Of a stretch of 64,000 nucleotides of DNA, positions 8,702-17,928 are shown piece by piece. Both the position numbers and the translations under genes were made by a program. How positions within the stretch are numbered: the first letter of the stretch is position 1; every line of letters starts with the position of its first letter. Below the pieces are notes generated by a model. It was given only the letters and a program-made list of their open reading frames with translations, ran no database searches and was not told where the DNA came from. The stretch spans positions 58,766 through 122,765 of the forward strand of contig NZ_NKYE01000020.1 in the NCBI RefSeq assembly GCF_002262875.1. The letters run 5' to 3'. Origin of the DNA: Amycolatopsis antarctica. GTDB lineage: Bacteria; Actinomycetota; Actinomycetes; Mycobacteriales; Pseudonocardiaceae.

Positions 8702-9643
8702 ATGTCCGGCTCCCGGCGCCCCGCCCCGCTCGCCTTACTCGCCGCCCTGCTGGGGGTGCTGGCCCTCGCCGGTTGCGCCACCCGCGACGAGCAGGCGCCC
8801 GCTCCTCAGGCGGACAGCGCGTTCCCGGTCCAGGTGCAGGCCGAGGGTGCCCCGGCGATCACCGTCGAGCGCAGGCCGCAGCGGATCGTGTCGCTCTCAC
8901 CCGCCGCCACCGAGACGCTGTACGCCGTCGGCGCGGGCGAGCAGGTGGTGGCCGTGGACTCCGCCTCCACTTTCCCCGCGGACGCGCCGAAGTCGGAGCT
9001 GTCCGGACTGACCCTCGACCCGGAGGCCATCGCCGCGAAGTCACCGGACCTGGTGGTGGTCAGCGCCGACCTGGACGGCAAGCTCGCCGCCGCGCTCGGC
9101 ACGACCGGTATCGCGACGCTCGTGCTGCCCGACGCGCCCACGCTGGAGGCCGCGTACGCCCAGTTCGCGCTCGTCGGAACGGCCACCGGGCACCGCGCCG
9201 AGGGTGAGGACCTCGCCCGCCGGACGCGGGAAGACATCGACAAGATCGTCGCCGACACCCCGAAACCGCCCGCGCCGCTGCGGTACTACCACGAACTCGA
9301 CCCGTCCTACTACAGCGTGACCTCGGCGACCTTCATCGGCGAGGTCTACGGCCGGTTCGGCCTGGTCAACATCGCCGACGGCGGCGACCCGAACGCGGCG
9401 GGCGGATACCCGCAGCTCTCCGCCGAGACCATCGTGCAGGCGAACCCCTCGCTGATCTTCCTCGCCGACGGCGTCTGTTGCGGGCAGACGGCGGAGACCG
9501 TCGCCGCCCGTCCGGGCTGGGCGGCGATCGACGCCGTCCGCGACGGTGGCGTCGTCACCGTGAACGACGACATCGCGTCCCGGTGGAGCCCCAGGGTGAC
9601 CGACTTCGCCCGCGCCGTCTCGGACGCGGTGGCCGGGGCGTAG
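8702..9643 (+). CDS. btuF: Cobalamin-type ABC transporter binding lipoprotein
   Basis: At 313 residues this is a class III substrate-binding protein (BtuF/FecB fold). The ATG at 702 of kilobase 8 gives a lipoprotein signal, LALAGCATRD, with the lipidated Cys near residue 23. The helical-backbone fold shows in RPQRIVSLSPAATETLYAVGA and the C-terminal half ADGVCCGQT...WAAIDAVRDG. The B12 riboswitch immediately upstream makes a corrinoid the likely ligand; related proteins bind haem or siderophores. It starts a three-gene operon: the permease starts 9 bp after the stop and the ATPase overlaps the permease. Confidence 0.83.
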   Translation: MSGSRRPAPLALLAALLGVLALAGCATRDEQAPAPQADSAFPVQVQAEGAPAITVERRPQRIVSLSPAATETLYAVGAGEQVVAVDSASTFPADAPKSELSGLTLDPEAIAAKSPDLVVVSADLDGKLAAALGTTGIATLVLPDAPTLEAAYAQFALVGTATGHRAEGEDLARRTREDIDKIVADTPKPPAPLRYYHELDPSYYSVTSATFIGEVYGRFGLVNIADGGDPNAAGGYPQLSAETIVQANPSLIFLADGVCCGQTAETVAARPGWAAIDAVRDGGVVTVNDDIASRWSPRVTDFARAVSDAVAGA

Positions 9644-9651
9644 GCGGGCGG

Positions 9652-10719
9652 ATGGCGCGTACGGCGGTGGACGGGCCCGGCGGGCGGACGGTCGCCAGGC
9701 GGAACGGGCTGCGGCCGCGGACCGTGCTGACGGGCCTGCTGGTGCTGCTGGTGGTGGCCGTGCTGGCCCTGCTGGTCGGCGCGGGTGAGCTGGGCTGGCA
9801 ACGAGTTCTCGCGGAGGTCGTCGCGCAGGTGAGTGGTGGGCACTCCCCGCTGTCCGAGCGGGAGGCCGCGATCGTCTGGGAACTGCGGGCGCCACGGGTG
9901 CTGCTCGCCGGGATCGTCGGCGCGGCGCTGGCGAGTTCCGGGGCCGCGTTCCAGGGCGTGTTCCGCAACCCGCTCGCCGACCCGTATCTGCTCGGCGCCG
10001 CGGCGGGAGCCGGGATGGCGGCGACGATCGTCGTCGTGTTCGCACCGGCGGCGGCCACCTGGATCGTCGGCCCGCTGCCACTGGCCGCCTTCGCCGGTGC
10101 GCTCGGCGGGGTGGGGCTGAGCTGGGCGCTGGGCCGTTCCTCCGGTGGCTCCGGCACGGCGACGCTGCTGCTGGCGGGTGTGGCCGTGGCCGCGTTCCTC
10201 ACCGCGGTGCAGACTTTCGTCCAGCAGCTCAACACCGACACGATCAAGCAGGTCTACACCTGGATGCTGGGCGGGCTGAACGTCAGCGGCTGGCGGGAGG
10301 TGTGGCTGGCGTGTCCGTACGTGGGCGCGGCCGCGGTGGTCCTCTGCCTGTGTGCCCGGCTGCTCGACGTGCTCTCGCTGGGTGACGCCGAGGCGGCCTC
10401 GCTGGGCGTGCGCCCGGGGCGGGTGCGGCTGCTGGTGCTGGTCGCGGCGTCACTGGCGACGGCGGCCGCGGTCGCCGTGAGCGGGCTGATCGGTTTCGTC
10501 GGCATCGTCGTCCCGCACATCGTGCGACTCCTCGCCGGATCCAGCTACCGGGTCATCGTGCCCATGTCGCTGATCGCCGGTGCCGCGTTCCTGATCGTCG
10601 CCGACCACATCGCGCGCACCGTACTGCCCGGGGAACTGCCGCTCGGTGTGGTGACGGCGTTCGCCGGGGCACCGTTCTTCGTCCTGGTGCTGCGCTCGGC
10701 GCGGGGACGGCTGCGGTGA
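9652..10719 (+). CDS. btuC: FecCD/BtuC-family ABC permease
   Basis: This 355-residue membrane protein has about ten hydrophobic helices and the FecCD-family signatures WELRAPRVLLAGIVGAALASSG, FRNPLADPYLLG and GFVGIVVPHIVRLL, the last being the coupling-helix region that contacts the ATPase. It forms the channel for the ligand delivered by the lipoprotein upstream. The ATG start is 9 bp after btuF and its stop overlaps the GTG of the ATPase by 4 bp. Confidence 0.9.
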   Translation: MARTAVDGPGGRTVARRNGLRPRTVLTGLLVLLVVAVLALLVGAGELGWQRVLAEVVAQVSGGHSPLSEREAAIVWELRAPRVLLAGIVGAALASSGAAFQGVFRNPLADPYLLGAAAGAGMAATIVVVFAPAAATWIVGPLPLAAFAGALGGVGLSWALGRSSGGSGTATLLLAGVAVAAFLTAVQTFVQQLNTDTIKQVYTWMLGGLNVSGWREVWLACPYVGAAAVVLCLCARLLDVLSLGDAEAASLGVRPGRVRLLVLVAASLATAAAVAVSGLIGFVGIVVPHIVRLLAGSSYRVIVPMSLIAGAAFLIVADHIARTVLPGELPLGVVTAFAGAPFFVLVLRSARGRLR

Positions 10720-11501
10720 GCGCGCTACGGCTGCGCGCGGTCGACGCCGGGTACGCGGGCAGGCCGGTGGTGCGCGGGGTGACGGCCGAGGTCCCCGATG
10801 GCGGCTGGCTGGCGATCGTCGGCCCGAACGGTGCCGGCAAGTCGACCCTGCTGAAGGCCATCGCGGGCCTGGTCCACCACCAGGGCGAGATCCTGCTGCA
10901 CGACCGGCCGGTGACCTCCACCGGGCGCAGGGAACTGGCCCGGACACTCGGCTTCTCCCCGCAGAGCCCCGCCATGCCGGACGGGCTCACCGTGACCGAC
11001 TACGTCCTGCTGGGCCGAACCCCGCATCTCGGCGCGCTGGCCCGGGAAGGCGCGCAAGATCTGTCCATTGTGGACGAGGTGCTGGCCAGACTGGACCTGG
11101 CGGACCTGGCCGGACGGCGACTGCACACGCTCTCCGGTGGCGAACGTCAGCGCACGGTGCTGGCCCGCGTGCTGGCGCAGCAGACCGGAGTACTGCTGCT
11201 CGACGAACCGACCACCGGGCTGGACATCGGCCACGCGCAGGCACTGCTGGAACTGGTGGACCGGCTTCGCCGGGCCGACGGAACGACCGTGGTCACCACC
11301 CTGCACGACCTGTCCTTCGCCGCCCAGTACGCCGACCGCCTGCTGTTGCTCGACGGGGGCGATGTGGCCGCGGAGGGCCCGCCCGCAGAGGTGCTCACCG
11401 CGGAACGGATCCGCAGGCACTACGCGGCGGAGGCCGAAATCCTCACCTCGGCGGACGGCCACCCGGTGGTCGTACCGGTGCGTCCCGCTCCCCCCGGCTG
11501 A
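10716..11501 (+). CDS. btuD: ABC transporter ATPase, BtuD/FecE type
   Basis: This 261-residue ATPase shows Walker A GPNGAGKST, signature LSGGERQR, Walker B VLLLDEPTTGLD and the H-loop TLHDL. The order and length fit the importers of corrinoids and iron complexes. The GTG start overlaps the permease stop (GTGA). Under the B12 riboswitch the whole operon should be induced by cobalamin shortage. One GTCCA-N3-TGGAC copy lies inside the gene at 11063. Confidence 0.9.
   Translation: MSALRLRAVDAGYAGRPVVRGVTAEVPDGGWLAIVGPNGAGKSTLLKAIAGLVHHQGEILLHDRPVTSTGRRELARTLGFSPQSPAMPDGLTVTDYVLLGRTPHLGALAREGAQDLSIVDEVLARLDLADLAGRRLHTLSGGERQRTVLARVLAQQTGVLLLDEPTTGLDIGHAQALLELVDRLRRADGTTVVTTLHDLSFAAQYADRLLLLDGGDVAAEGPPAEVLTAERIRRHYAAEAEILTSADGHPVVVPVRPAPPG
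11063..11075. repeat. GTCCA-N3-TGGAC palindrome, copy 2
   Basis: GTCCATTGTGGAC inside the ATPase gene. It is read as Ser-Ile-Val-Asp and uses the ATT codon, which is unusual in these GC-rich genes. Confidence 0.8.
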
Positions 11502-11534
11502 GGCCCGCCGGCCGGGATTGCGGGCCGGTCTCAG
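11498..11534. terminator. Hairpin between converging btuD and lgt
   Basis: CTGAG-GCCCGC pairs with GCGGGC-CGGT-CTCAG, with a bulge. Both stop codons (TGA at 11499, TCA at 11531) lie within the stem. Confidence 0.45.
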
Positions 11535-12655
11535 ACGGTGCGGTGGTCGCCGGTGCCCGGGTCGGCGGCGGAGTCACCCGGCTTGGCCGCTGAGGCCGCA
11601 CCCGTGCCGGTCGACGCGGTCGTGTCCGCGGATTCCGGGTGACCAGGTCGTTGCCTGCCCTCGGCGTCCTCGTCCCGGTCCGGATCGCCGTCCTGTGGAT
11701 CGTCGTCTGGATCGCGGTCACCGGGGTCGTCGATGTCGTTGCCCCGCAGGGTGTCCGGGTCCTCGCGCGGTCCGCGGCCCTTCGCGATCACCACATAGGC
11801 CATGGCGCCGACGAAGACCAGAATCGACACCCACACGTTCACCCGCAGGCCCAGCACCATCGTGGCGTCGTCGGTGCGCATCAGCTCGATCCAGCAGCGG
11901 CCTGCCGTGTAGCCCGCGACGTACAGCGCGAACACCCGGCCGTGGCCGAGGCGGAACCGGCGATCGGCCCACACGATCAGCAGTGCGATGCCGAGGTTCC
12001 ACAGCAACTCGTAGAGGAAGGTCGGATGTACCGGGCTCACGTCGAGCGGGATGTGGCCGGTGGCGACGCCCCCCAGGTCGTCACGCAGCGCCGGGTTGTC
12101 CGGGTCGAAGCGCTGGTACACCTCGAGCGCCCACGGCAGGTCCGTCTTCGCGCCGTAGAGTTCCTGGTTGAAGTAGTTGCCGAGCCTGCCGATCGCCTGC
12201 GCGGTCACGATGCCGGGGGCGATGGCGTCCGCGACGGCGGGCAGCGGGATGCCCTTGCGGCGGCAAGCGATGAGCGCACCGACACCACCGAGCGCGATCG
12301 CGCCCCAGATGCCGAGGCCGCCTTCCCAGATCTTCAGCGCGTTGACCGGGTTCTTGCCCTCACCGAAGTAGCGGTACCAGTCGGTGATGACGTGGTAGAG
12401 CCGCCCGCCGATCAGGCCGAACGGCACCGCGAACACGGCGATGTCGACGATGGTGCCCTTGGTTCCGCCGCGCTGCTGCCAGCGCCGCTCGCCCCACCAG
12501 ATCGCCACCACGATCCCGGCGATGATGCACAGCGCGTACATCCGCAGCGGGACCGTCACGAAGCCCAGATCCAGCTCGTAGACGCCGCGGTCGGGGCTCG
12601 GGATCGTCGCGAGCATGGGTCCGTTGCCGGCGAAGGCGGCCAGGGCGGAATTCAC
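11531..12655 (-). CDS. lgt: Prolipoprotein diacylglyceryl transferase
   Basis: Lgt transfers diacylglycerol from phosphatidylglycerol to the lipobox cysteine of preprolipoproteins at the membrane. The 374-residue protein has about seven helices, the signature GRLGNYFNQELYG (156-168), the GGRLYHV segment (83-89) and a late RCWIELMRTDD region. A long Asp/Pro/Glu-rich tail of about 95 residues follows the last helix, as in other actinobacterial Lgt proteins. The start is GTG; Met14 is an alternative. It lies just after trpA in the same direction, an order also seen in mycobacteria. Confidence 0.96.
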   Translation of the reverse strand: MNSALAAFAGNGPMLATIPSPDRGVYELDLGFVTVPLRMYALCIIAGIVVAIWWGERRWQQRGGTKGTIVDIAVFAVPFGLIGGRLYHVITDWYRYFGEGKNPVNALKIWEGGLGIWGAIALGGVGALIACRRKGIPLPAVADAIAPGIVTAQAIGRLGNYFNQELYGAKTDLPWALEVYQRFDPDNPALRDDLGGVATGHIPLDVSPVHPTFLYELLWNLGIALLIVWADRRFRLGHGRVFALYVAGYTAGRCWIELMRTDDATMVLGLRVNVWVSILVFVGAMAYVVIAKGRGPREDPDTLRGNDIDDPGDRDPDDDPQDGDPDRDEDAEGRQRPGHPESADTTASTGTGAASAAKPGDSAADPGTGDHRTV

Positions 12656-12697
12656 CCGCCAACCGTAACCGGTCGGCGATCCGTGTCGTGGGGCAGG

Positions 12698-13498
12698 TCA
12701 GGCCGTGGCGGTGGCACGACTGGGGTTGCGCGCACCCTCGGCGAGCTGCTCCGTCAGCGCGCGCACGGCGGTGGCCCCGTCGGCGGCGGCCGTCACCAGA
12801 GCGGAGCCGACGATGACGGCGTCGGCGAAGCCGGCGACCTCCGCTGCCTGCGCCCCGGAGCGCACGCCCAGGCCCACCCCGATCGGCAGGTCGGTGTGGG
12901 CTCGGGTACGCCGGACCAGTTCGGCCGCACCGGAACCGACGGCGTCGCGGGCCCCGGTGACGCCCATGACCGCGGTGGCGTAGACGAAACCGGTGGAGGC
13001 GCGCACGGTGAGGTCGATGCGTTCCTCCGAGGAGGAGGGGGCGACCAGGAAGATCCGGTCCAGCCCGTGCTCGTCCGAGGCCGTCATCCACTCGCCTGCC
13101 TCGTCCGGAGTGAGGTCCGGGGTGATGATCCCGAGACCGCCCGCCGCGGCGAGATCCCTGGCGAAGGCGTCGGCACCGTAACGGTGCACCGGGTTCCAGT
13201 AGGTCATCACGACGGGCCTGCCGCCGCGGGAGGACACCGACTCGACGACCTCGAACAGATCCCGGAGCCGGAAACCGGCGGAGAGTGCGGCGTCGGCGGC
13301 GGCCTGGATCGTCGGCCCGTCCATCACCGGGTCGGAGTAGGGCACACCGATCTCGACCAGGTCGGCCCCGCCGTCGACCATCGCGGAGATCAGGTCGGCC
13401 GACTCGCCGACCGTGGGGTACCCGGCGGGCAGGTAGCCGACCAGTGCCGCGCGGCCCTCGGCCCGGGTGCGCCCGAAGAGGTCCCGCACGGCCGTCAC
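12698..13498 (-). CDS. trpA: Tryptophan synthase alpha chain
   Basis: TrpA cleaves indole-3-glycerol phosphate and passes indole to TrpB. This 266-residue TIM barrel has the conserved PAGYPT, ADLVEIGVPYSDPVMDGPTIQ (catalytic Glu and Asp region) and GVGLGVRSGAQA segments. Its GTG overlaps the trpB stop by 4 bp, so it is translationally coupled. It is the last trp gene; lgt follows after 42 bp. Confidence 0.97.
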   Translation of the reverse strand: MTAVRDLFGRTRAEGRAALVGYLPAGYPTVGESADLISAMVDGGADLVEIGVPYSDPVMDGPTIQAAADAALSAGFRLRDLFEVVESVSSRGGRPVVMTYWNPVHRYGADAFARDLAAAGGLGIITPDLTPDEAGEWMTASDEHGLDRIFLVAPSSSEERIDLTVRASTGFVYATAVMGVTGARDAVGSGAAELVRRTRAHTDLPIGVGLGVRSGAQAAEVAGFADAVIVGSALVTAAADGATAVRALTEQLAEGARNPSRATATA

Positions 13499-14766
13499 GT
13501 CTGCTCCTCGTGGATGTCCTGGGGCGTACCGGCGTCGTCGATCAGGCCGAAGTAGTGCGCCGCCGTGTGCACGTCCTTGTCCCCGCGGCCGGAGAGATTG
13601 ATCAGGATGTGCGCGTCCTCGCCGAGTTCGCGGCCCAGCACCATGGCCCCGGCCAAGGCGTGCGCGGACTCGATCGCCGGGATGATGCCCTCGGTCCGGG
13701 ACAGGAGCTTGAACGCCTCCATCGCCTCGTCGTCGGTGACGGAGCGGTACTCGGCTCGCTTGGTGTCCTTGAGCCAGGAGTGCTCCGGCCCGACACCGGG
13801 GTAGTCCAGGCCCGCCGAGATCGAGTACGCCTCGATGGTCTGGCCGTCCTCGTCCTGCAGCAGATAGGAGTAGGCACCGTGCAGCATTCCCGGAGTGCCC
13901 TCGCCGAGAGTGGCGCCGTGCTCGCCCGAGCCGATGCCGTGCCCGCCGGGCTCGAAGCCGACCAGCCGGACGCCGGGGTCGTCGATGAAACCGTGGAAGA
14001 TGCCGATCGCGTTCGAACCGCCGCCGACACAGGCGGCCACGGCGTCGGGCAGACGGCCGGTGAGCTCGAGGATCTGCCCGCGGGCCTCTTCACCGATCAC
14101 CTTGTGGAAGTTGCGGACCAGCACCGGGAACGGGTGCGCGCCCGCAGCGGTGCCCAGCAGGTAGTGCGTGTCCTCGACGTTGGTCACCCAGTCGCGCAGT
14201 GCCTCGTTGATCGCGTCCTTGAGCGTGCGCGAACCGGTCTTGACCGGGACGACCTTCGCGCCGAGAAGCTGCATCCGGGCGACGTTCAGGGCCTGCCGCT
14301 CGGTGTCGACCTCACCCATGTACACGACGCAGTCGAGATCGAGCAGCGCGCAGGCGGTGGCCGTGGCGACGCCGTGCTGACCGGCACCGGTCTCGGCGAT
14401 CACCCGCTTCTTGCCCATCCGCTTGGTGAGCAGAGCCTGACCCAGCACGTTGTTGATCTTGTGCGAGCCGGTGTGGTTCAGGTCCTCCCGCTTGAGGAAG
14501 ATCCGCGCCCCACCGCAGTGCCTGGCGAACCGGGGCGCTTCGGTGAGCAGCGAGGGACGGCCCGCGTAACCGGAGAGCAGACGGGCGAACTCACCGGTGA
14601 ACTCCGGGTCGACCCGCGCCTTGTCGTACTCGGCGGCCAGCTCGTCCAGCGCACCGATCAGCGCCTCCGGCATGAACCGGCCGCCGTACGGGCCGAAGTG
14701 ACCACGCTCGTCCGGATCGTGCGGACTCGGTGCCGAGGCGGCGGCCGAGATCGTCTCCTCGGTCAC
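13495..14766 (-). CDS. trpB: Tryptophan synthase beta chain
   Basis: TrpB condenses indole with serine using PLP. The 423-residue protein has the PLP lysine in LNHTGSHKINN, the phosphate-binding GGGSNAIG and the Glu of AETGAGQHG. It starts with GTG, overlaps trpC by 4 bp at one end and trpA by 4 bp at the other, and carries a short N-terminal extension of about 20 residues before the family core. Confidence 0.98.
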   Translation of the reverse strand: MTEETISAAASAPSPHDPDERGHFGPYGGRFMPEALIGALDELAAEYDKARVDPEFTGEFARLLSGYAGRPSLLTEAPRFARHCGGARIFLKREDLNHTGSHKINNVLGQALLTKRMGKKRVIAETGAGQHGVATATACALLDLDCVVYMGEVDTERQALNVARMQLLGAKVVPVKTGSRTLKDAINEALRDWVTNVEDTHYLLGTAAGAHPFPVLVRNFHKVIGEEARGQILELTGRLPDAVAACVGGGSNAIGIFHGFIDDPGVRLVGFEPGGHGIGSGEHGATLGEGTPGMLHGAYSYLLQDEDGQTIEAYSISAGLDYPGVGPEHSWLKDTKRAEYRSVTDDEAMEAFKLLSRTEGIIPAIESAHALAGAMVLGRELGEDAHILINLSGRGDKDVHTAAHYFGLIDDAGTPQDIHEEQT

Positions 14767-15572
14767 CGGCTCGGCCTGGGGCAGGCCGGGTGCGAACCCG
14801 CGGTGACCAGCTTGACCAGCGCGCCCTTCGGGTCACCCGAGGCCACCAGGCCCTCGCCCACCAGTACCGCGTCAGCACCGTGCCCGGCGTAGGCCATCAG
14901 GTCGCCGGGACCGCGAACGCCGGACTCGGCGATCTTGAACGTCTCCATCGGCAGCCCGGGAGCCAGCCGGCCGAACACGTCCCGGTCCACCTCGAGGGTG
15001 TGCAGATTGCGTGCGTTGACGCCGAGCACCTGGGCGCCGACCTCCAGCGCCCGGTCGGCCTCCTCGGCGTTGTGGATCTCCACCAGCGCCGTCATGCCGA
15101 GCGACTCGACCCGGTCGAGCAACGCGGCGAGCGCGTTCTGCTCCAGGGCGGCCACGATCAGCAACACCATGTCCGCGCCGTGCAGCCGCGCCTCGTGCAC
15201 CTGGTACGGGCTGACGATGAAGTCCTTGCGCAGCAGGGGAACGTCCACCGCGGCCCGGACCGCGTCGAAGTCGGCCAGCGAGCCGCCGAAGCGGCGCTGT
15301 TCGGTGAGCACGCTGATGACGCGCGCACCGGCCTCCTCGTAGTCCTTGGCCAGCGACGCGGGATCGGCGATGTCGGCCAGCTCGCCCTTCGACGGGCTCC
15401 GCCGCTTGACCTCCGCGATCACGCCGATGCCGGATTCCTTCAGGGAAGCCATCACGTCGCGGGGCGCCGGGGCCTCGGCCGCCTTGCGCTTGAGCTCGTC
15501 GAACGGAAGCGCTGCCTCCCGCTCGGCCAGGTCTTCCCTGACGCCGGCGACGATGTCCTCGAGAACGCTCAC
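14763..15572 (-). CDS. trpC: Indole-3-glycerol phosphate synthase
   Basis: This 269-residue TIM barrel converts CdRP to indole-3-glycerol phosphate. Catalytic residues appear in EVKRRSPSKGEL, PLLRKDFI and ALVEIHN. The GTG start follows GAGGTGG. It overlaps trpB by 4 bp and begins 128 bp after trpM. That gap contains a partly paired GC-rich segment (about 15659-15696), possibly an internal terminator or attenuator. No trpF is present; PriA at 22275 should supply that step. Confidence 0.97.
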   Translation of the reverse strand: MSVLEDIVAGVREDLAEREAALPFDELKRKAAEAPAPRDVMASLKESGIGVIAEVKRRSPSKGELADIADPASLAKDYEEAGARVISVLTEQRRFGGSLADFDAVRAAVDVPLLRKDFIVSPYQVHEARLHGADMVLLIVAALEQNALAALLDRVESLGMTALVEIHNAEEADRALEVGAQVLGVNARNLHTLEVDRDVFGRLAPGLPMETFKIAESGVRGPGDLMAYAGHGADAVLVGEGLVASGDPKGALVKLVTAGSHPACPRPSR

Positions 15573-15699
15573 CGCGCCACCTCAGGGGCTGCCGTTGTCA
15601 CTCGGTCCCTCGCAAGCTCGCTCACAAAAACCTTCCCCTTCCCCGCCATGACGATGCTAACCCGCACCGCTTCCCCTGCCGGGGCCGGGTGCGGCTGGG

Positions 15700-16296
15700 T
15701 CACCTGCCCCGCGTGGGGTCCCGCCCTTCCGACAACGCGTCCCACATGCCCTTCTCCGGATCCGGCGCCGCCTTCTTCGTGCCGGGCGCCGCGTACTTGC
15801 CACCCATCCCGGGCATCCGCGCGCCCGCCACGACGGTGACGATGCCGCCCAGCACGATCAGCAGCCCCCCGGCCAGGCCGAGGCCGCGGCCGGCGAGGAT
15901 CTCGGCCACCGGTGCCCCGTCCGCCAGCCCGTCCCGGACCGACGTCCGCACGGCCTCGAACCCCGGGAGGAGCCCGGCCACCACGACGACCGCGCCGAGC
16001 AGCCGTCTTGGCGCTCCCCTGCTCGCCAGCACCCCGGCGATCGCGGCCAGTGCCACGAGCGCGTAGGGCACGAGCGCGGGCACGTGGTCCGCGCCGGGCA
16101 CCGCGGTCAGGATCTGCCCGCGCACACCCTCGTCGCGCAGTTGCGCGGTCCAGGCGAGCCGCGACGATCCCCAGAGCGCCGCGGCACCGAGCAGCAGCGC
16201 GAGCAGGACCGTCCGCAGCGCCCGCGCTCCCGGCCGCTTCTCCTTGACCGGCGGAGAATCCGGGCGGCCGTCGGGGGCGGGGCCGGTCTCAGTCAT
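15700..16296 (-). CDS. Trp biosynthesis-associated membrane protein
   Basis: This 198-residue integral membrane protein has about four hydrophobic segments and a soluble C-terminal tail. The WGSSRLAW motif after the first helix and its place between trpE and trpC match the actinobacterial Trp-associated membrane family (TIGR02234). Its biochemical role is unknown. The ATG overlaps the trpE stop by 8 bp, so it is co-translated with trpE. Confidence 0.9.
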   Translation of the reverse strand: MTETGPAPDGRPDSPPVKEKRPGARALRTVLLALLLGAAALWGSSRLAWTAQLRDEGVRGQILTAVPGADHVPALVPYALVALAAIAGVLASRGAPRRLLGAVVVVAGLLPGFEAVRTSVRDGLADGAPVAEILAGRGLGLAGGLLIVLGGIVTVVAGARMPGMGGKYAAPGTKKAAPDPEKGMWDALSEGRDPTRGR

Positions 16297-17836
16297 CGCG
16301 CTCCCCCGCCGGGAGCATGGTCTGCGCTGCGGCGACCGCGGAGAGCACGGTGCGCGCCTTGTTCAGCGACTCGTTGTCCTCGTAGTCGGCCACCGAGTCG
16401 GCCACGACGCCGCCGCCCGCCTGGACGTAGGCGACGCCACCGCGCATCAGCGCCGTGCGGATGGCGATCGCGGTGTCGGAGTCGCCCGCGAAGTCGAGGT
16501 AGCCGACGACGCCGCCGTAGAGACCGCGCCGGGTCGGCTCCAGTTCCTCGATCAGCTCCATCGCCCGCACCTTCGGCGCTCCGGACAGAGTGCCCGCCGG
16601 GAAGCAGGCGGCGATGGCGTCGTAGGCGGTGCGCCCCTCGGCCAGCTCACCGGTCACGGTCGAGACGATGTGCATGACGTGGCTGTACCGCTCGACCTCG
16701 AAGAAGTCGACGACGCGCACGGTGCCCGGCTTGCAGACCTTGCCCAGGTCGTTACGCCCGAGGTCGACGAGCATCAGGTGCTCGGCCCGTTCCTTCGCGT
16801 CGGCGAGCAGGTCCTTGGCCAGCAGCGCGTCCTCCTCCGGATCGGACCCGCGCCAGCGGGTGCCCGCGATGGGATGCGTGGTGGCGCGGCCGTCCCGGAC
16901 GGTGACCAGGGATTCCGGGCTGGAACCGACGATGTCGAAGCCGTCGAGCCGCAGCAGGTACATGTACGGGCTGGGGTTGGAGGTGCGCAGGACCCGGTAG
17001 ATGTCGAGGGCATCGGCGCCGGTGGTCATCTCGAAGCGCTGCGAGGGCACGATCTGGAACGCCTCGCCGGCGTGGATCGCCTCGACGGCCTTGTCGATCG
17101 CGGCGTGGAACTCGGCCTTGTCGCGGCGCCGGGTGAACTCCGGCTCGGGACGGTCGAACACGGCCGTGGTGGACGGCGCGGCGACGCGGAGCTGGTCGGT
17201 CATCCGGTCCAGCCTGGCCACGGCGTCCTGGTAGGCGGCGCCGACCCGTTCCGGCGAGTCGTCCCAGTTCACGGCGTTGGCGATGAGCGTGACGGTGCCC
17301 TCGTGGTGGTCGAAGGCGGCCAGGTCGGTGGCCAGCAACATCGTCAGCTCGGGGATGTCGATGTCCTTCTCCGCCAGCTCGGGCAGCGTCTCCAGCCAGC
17401 GGACGGCGTCGTAGCCGATGTAGCCGACCATCCCGCCGGTCAGCGGCGGCAGGCCGGGCAGCGGCTCGGTGTGCAGCGCGGCGACGGTCTGCCGGAGCAC
17501 CTCCAGCGGGTTGCCGCCGGTGGGCAGGCCGGTGGGCTGGGTTCCGGTCCACACGGCCTCGCCGTCGCGCACGGTGAGCGCGGCCGGGCTGTGCACGCCG
17601 ATGAAGGACCAGCGGGACCAGGACTGGCCGTTCTCGGCGGACTCCAGCATGAAGGTGCCGGGACGGTCGCCCGCGAGCTTGCGGTAGACGGCGATGGGCG
17701 TCTCGCCGTCGGCGAGCAGCTTGCGTACCACCGGGATCACCCGGCGTCCTTCGGCGAGGGCCTGGAACTCGTCACGGCCGGGGCTCACGGCGCCGAGACC
17801 GGTGCTGCGCGTGTCCATGGGGCGGGTAGTCACCAT
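16289..17836 (-). CDS. trpE: Anthranilate synthase component I
   Basis: TrpE makes anthranilate from chorismate with ammonia from TrpG (not in this window). The 515-residue protein, counted from the ATG at 17836, has the chorismate-binding core HPIAGTRWRG, DLGRNDLGKVC, CFPAGTLSGAPKVRAMELI and YLDFAGDSDTAIAIRT. An in-frame start at 17887 would add 17 residues close to the divergent TetR gene. No ribosome-binding site is strong at either. I found no leader peptide rich in Trp in the 92 bp upstream. Confidence 0.94.
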   Translation of the reverse strand: MVTTRPMDTRSTGLGAVSPGRDEFQALAEGRRVIPVVRKLLADGETPIAVYRKLAGDRPGTFMLESAENGQSWSRWSFIGVHSPAALTVRDGEAVWTGTQPTGLPTGGNPLEVLRQTVAALHTEPLPGLPPLTGGMVGYIGYDAVRWLETLPELAEKDIDIPELTMLLATDLAAFDHHEGTVTLIANAVNWDDSPERVGAAYQDAVARLDRMTDQLRVAAPSTTAVFDRPEPEFTRRRDKAEFHAAIDKAVEAIHAGEAFQIVPSQRFEMTTGADALDIYRVLRTSNPSPYMYLLRLDGFDIVGSSPESLVTVRDGRATTHPIAGTRWRGSDPEEDALLAKDLLADAKERAEHLMLVDLGRNDLGKVCKPGTVRVVDFFEVERYSHVMHIVSTVTGELAEGRTAYDAIAACFPAGTLSGAPKVRAMELIEELEPTRRGLYGGVVGYLDFAGDSDTAIAIRTALMRGGVAYVQAGGGVVADSVADYEDNESLNKARTVLSAVAAAQTMLPAGERDD

Positions 17837-17887
17837 GCGATCATTGTGCCGTCGGGGGAAATCCACGACGTGGTTTGTACGATTCAT

Positions 17888-17898
17888 TTCCTGTGGAA
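17888..17898. promoter_or_regulatory. Small palindrome in the trpE-TetR gap
   Basis: TTCC-TGT-GGAA lies in the 92-bp divergent gap. It is a possible half-size operator for the TetR protein, whose start is 31 bp away. The evidence is weak. Confidence 0.25.
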
Positions 17899-17928
17899 CA
17901 AGCTGTGGCTTAGCGAGATGGTGGTTCG

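Noticed and set aside
17837..17928. Trp-rich leader peptide or attenuator before trpE
   Set aside because: No short frame with consecutive Trp codons and no terminator/anti-terminator pair were seen in the 92-bp gap.
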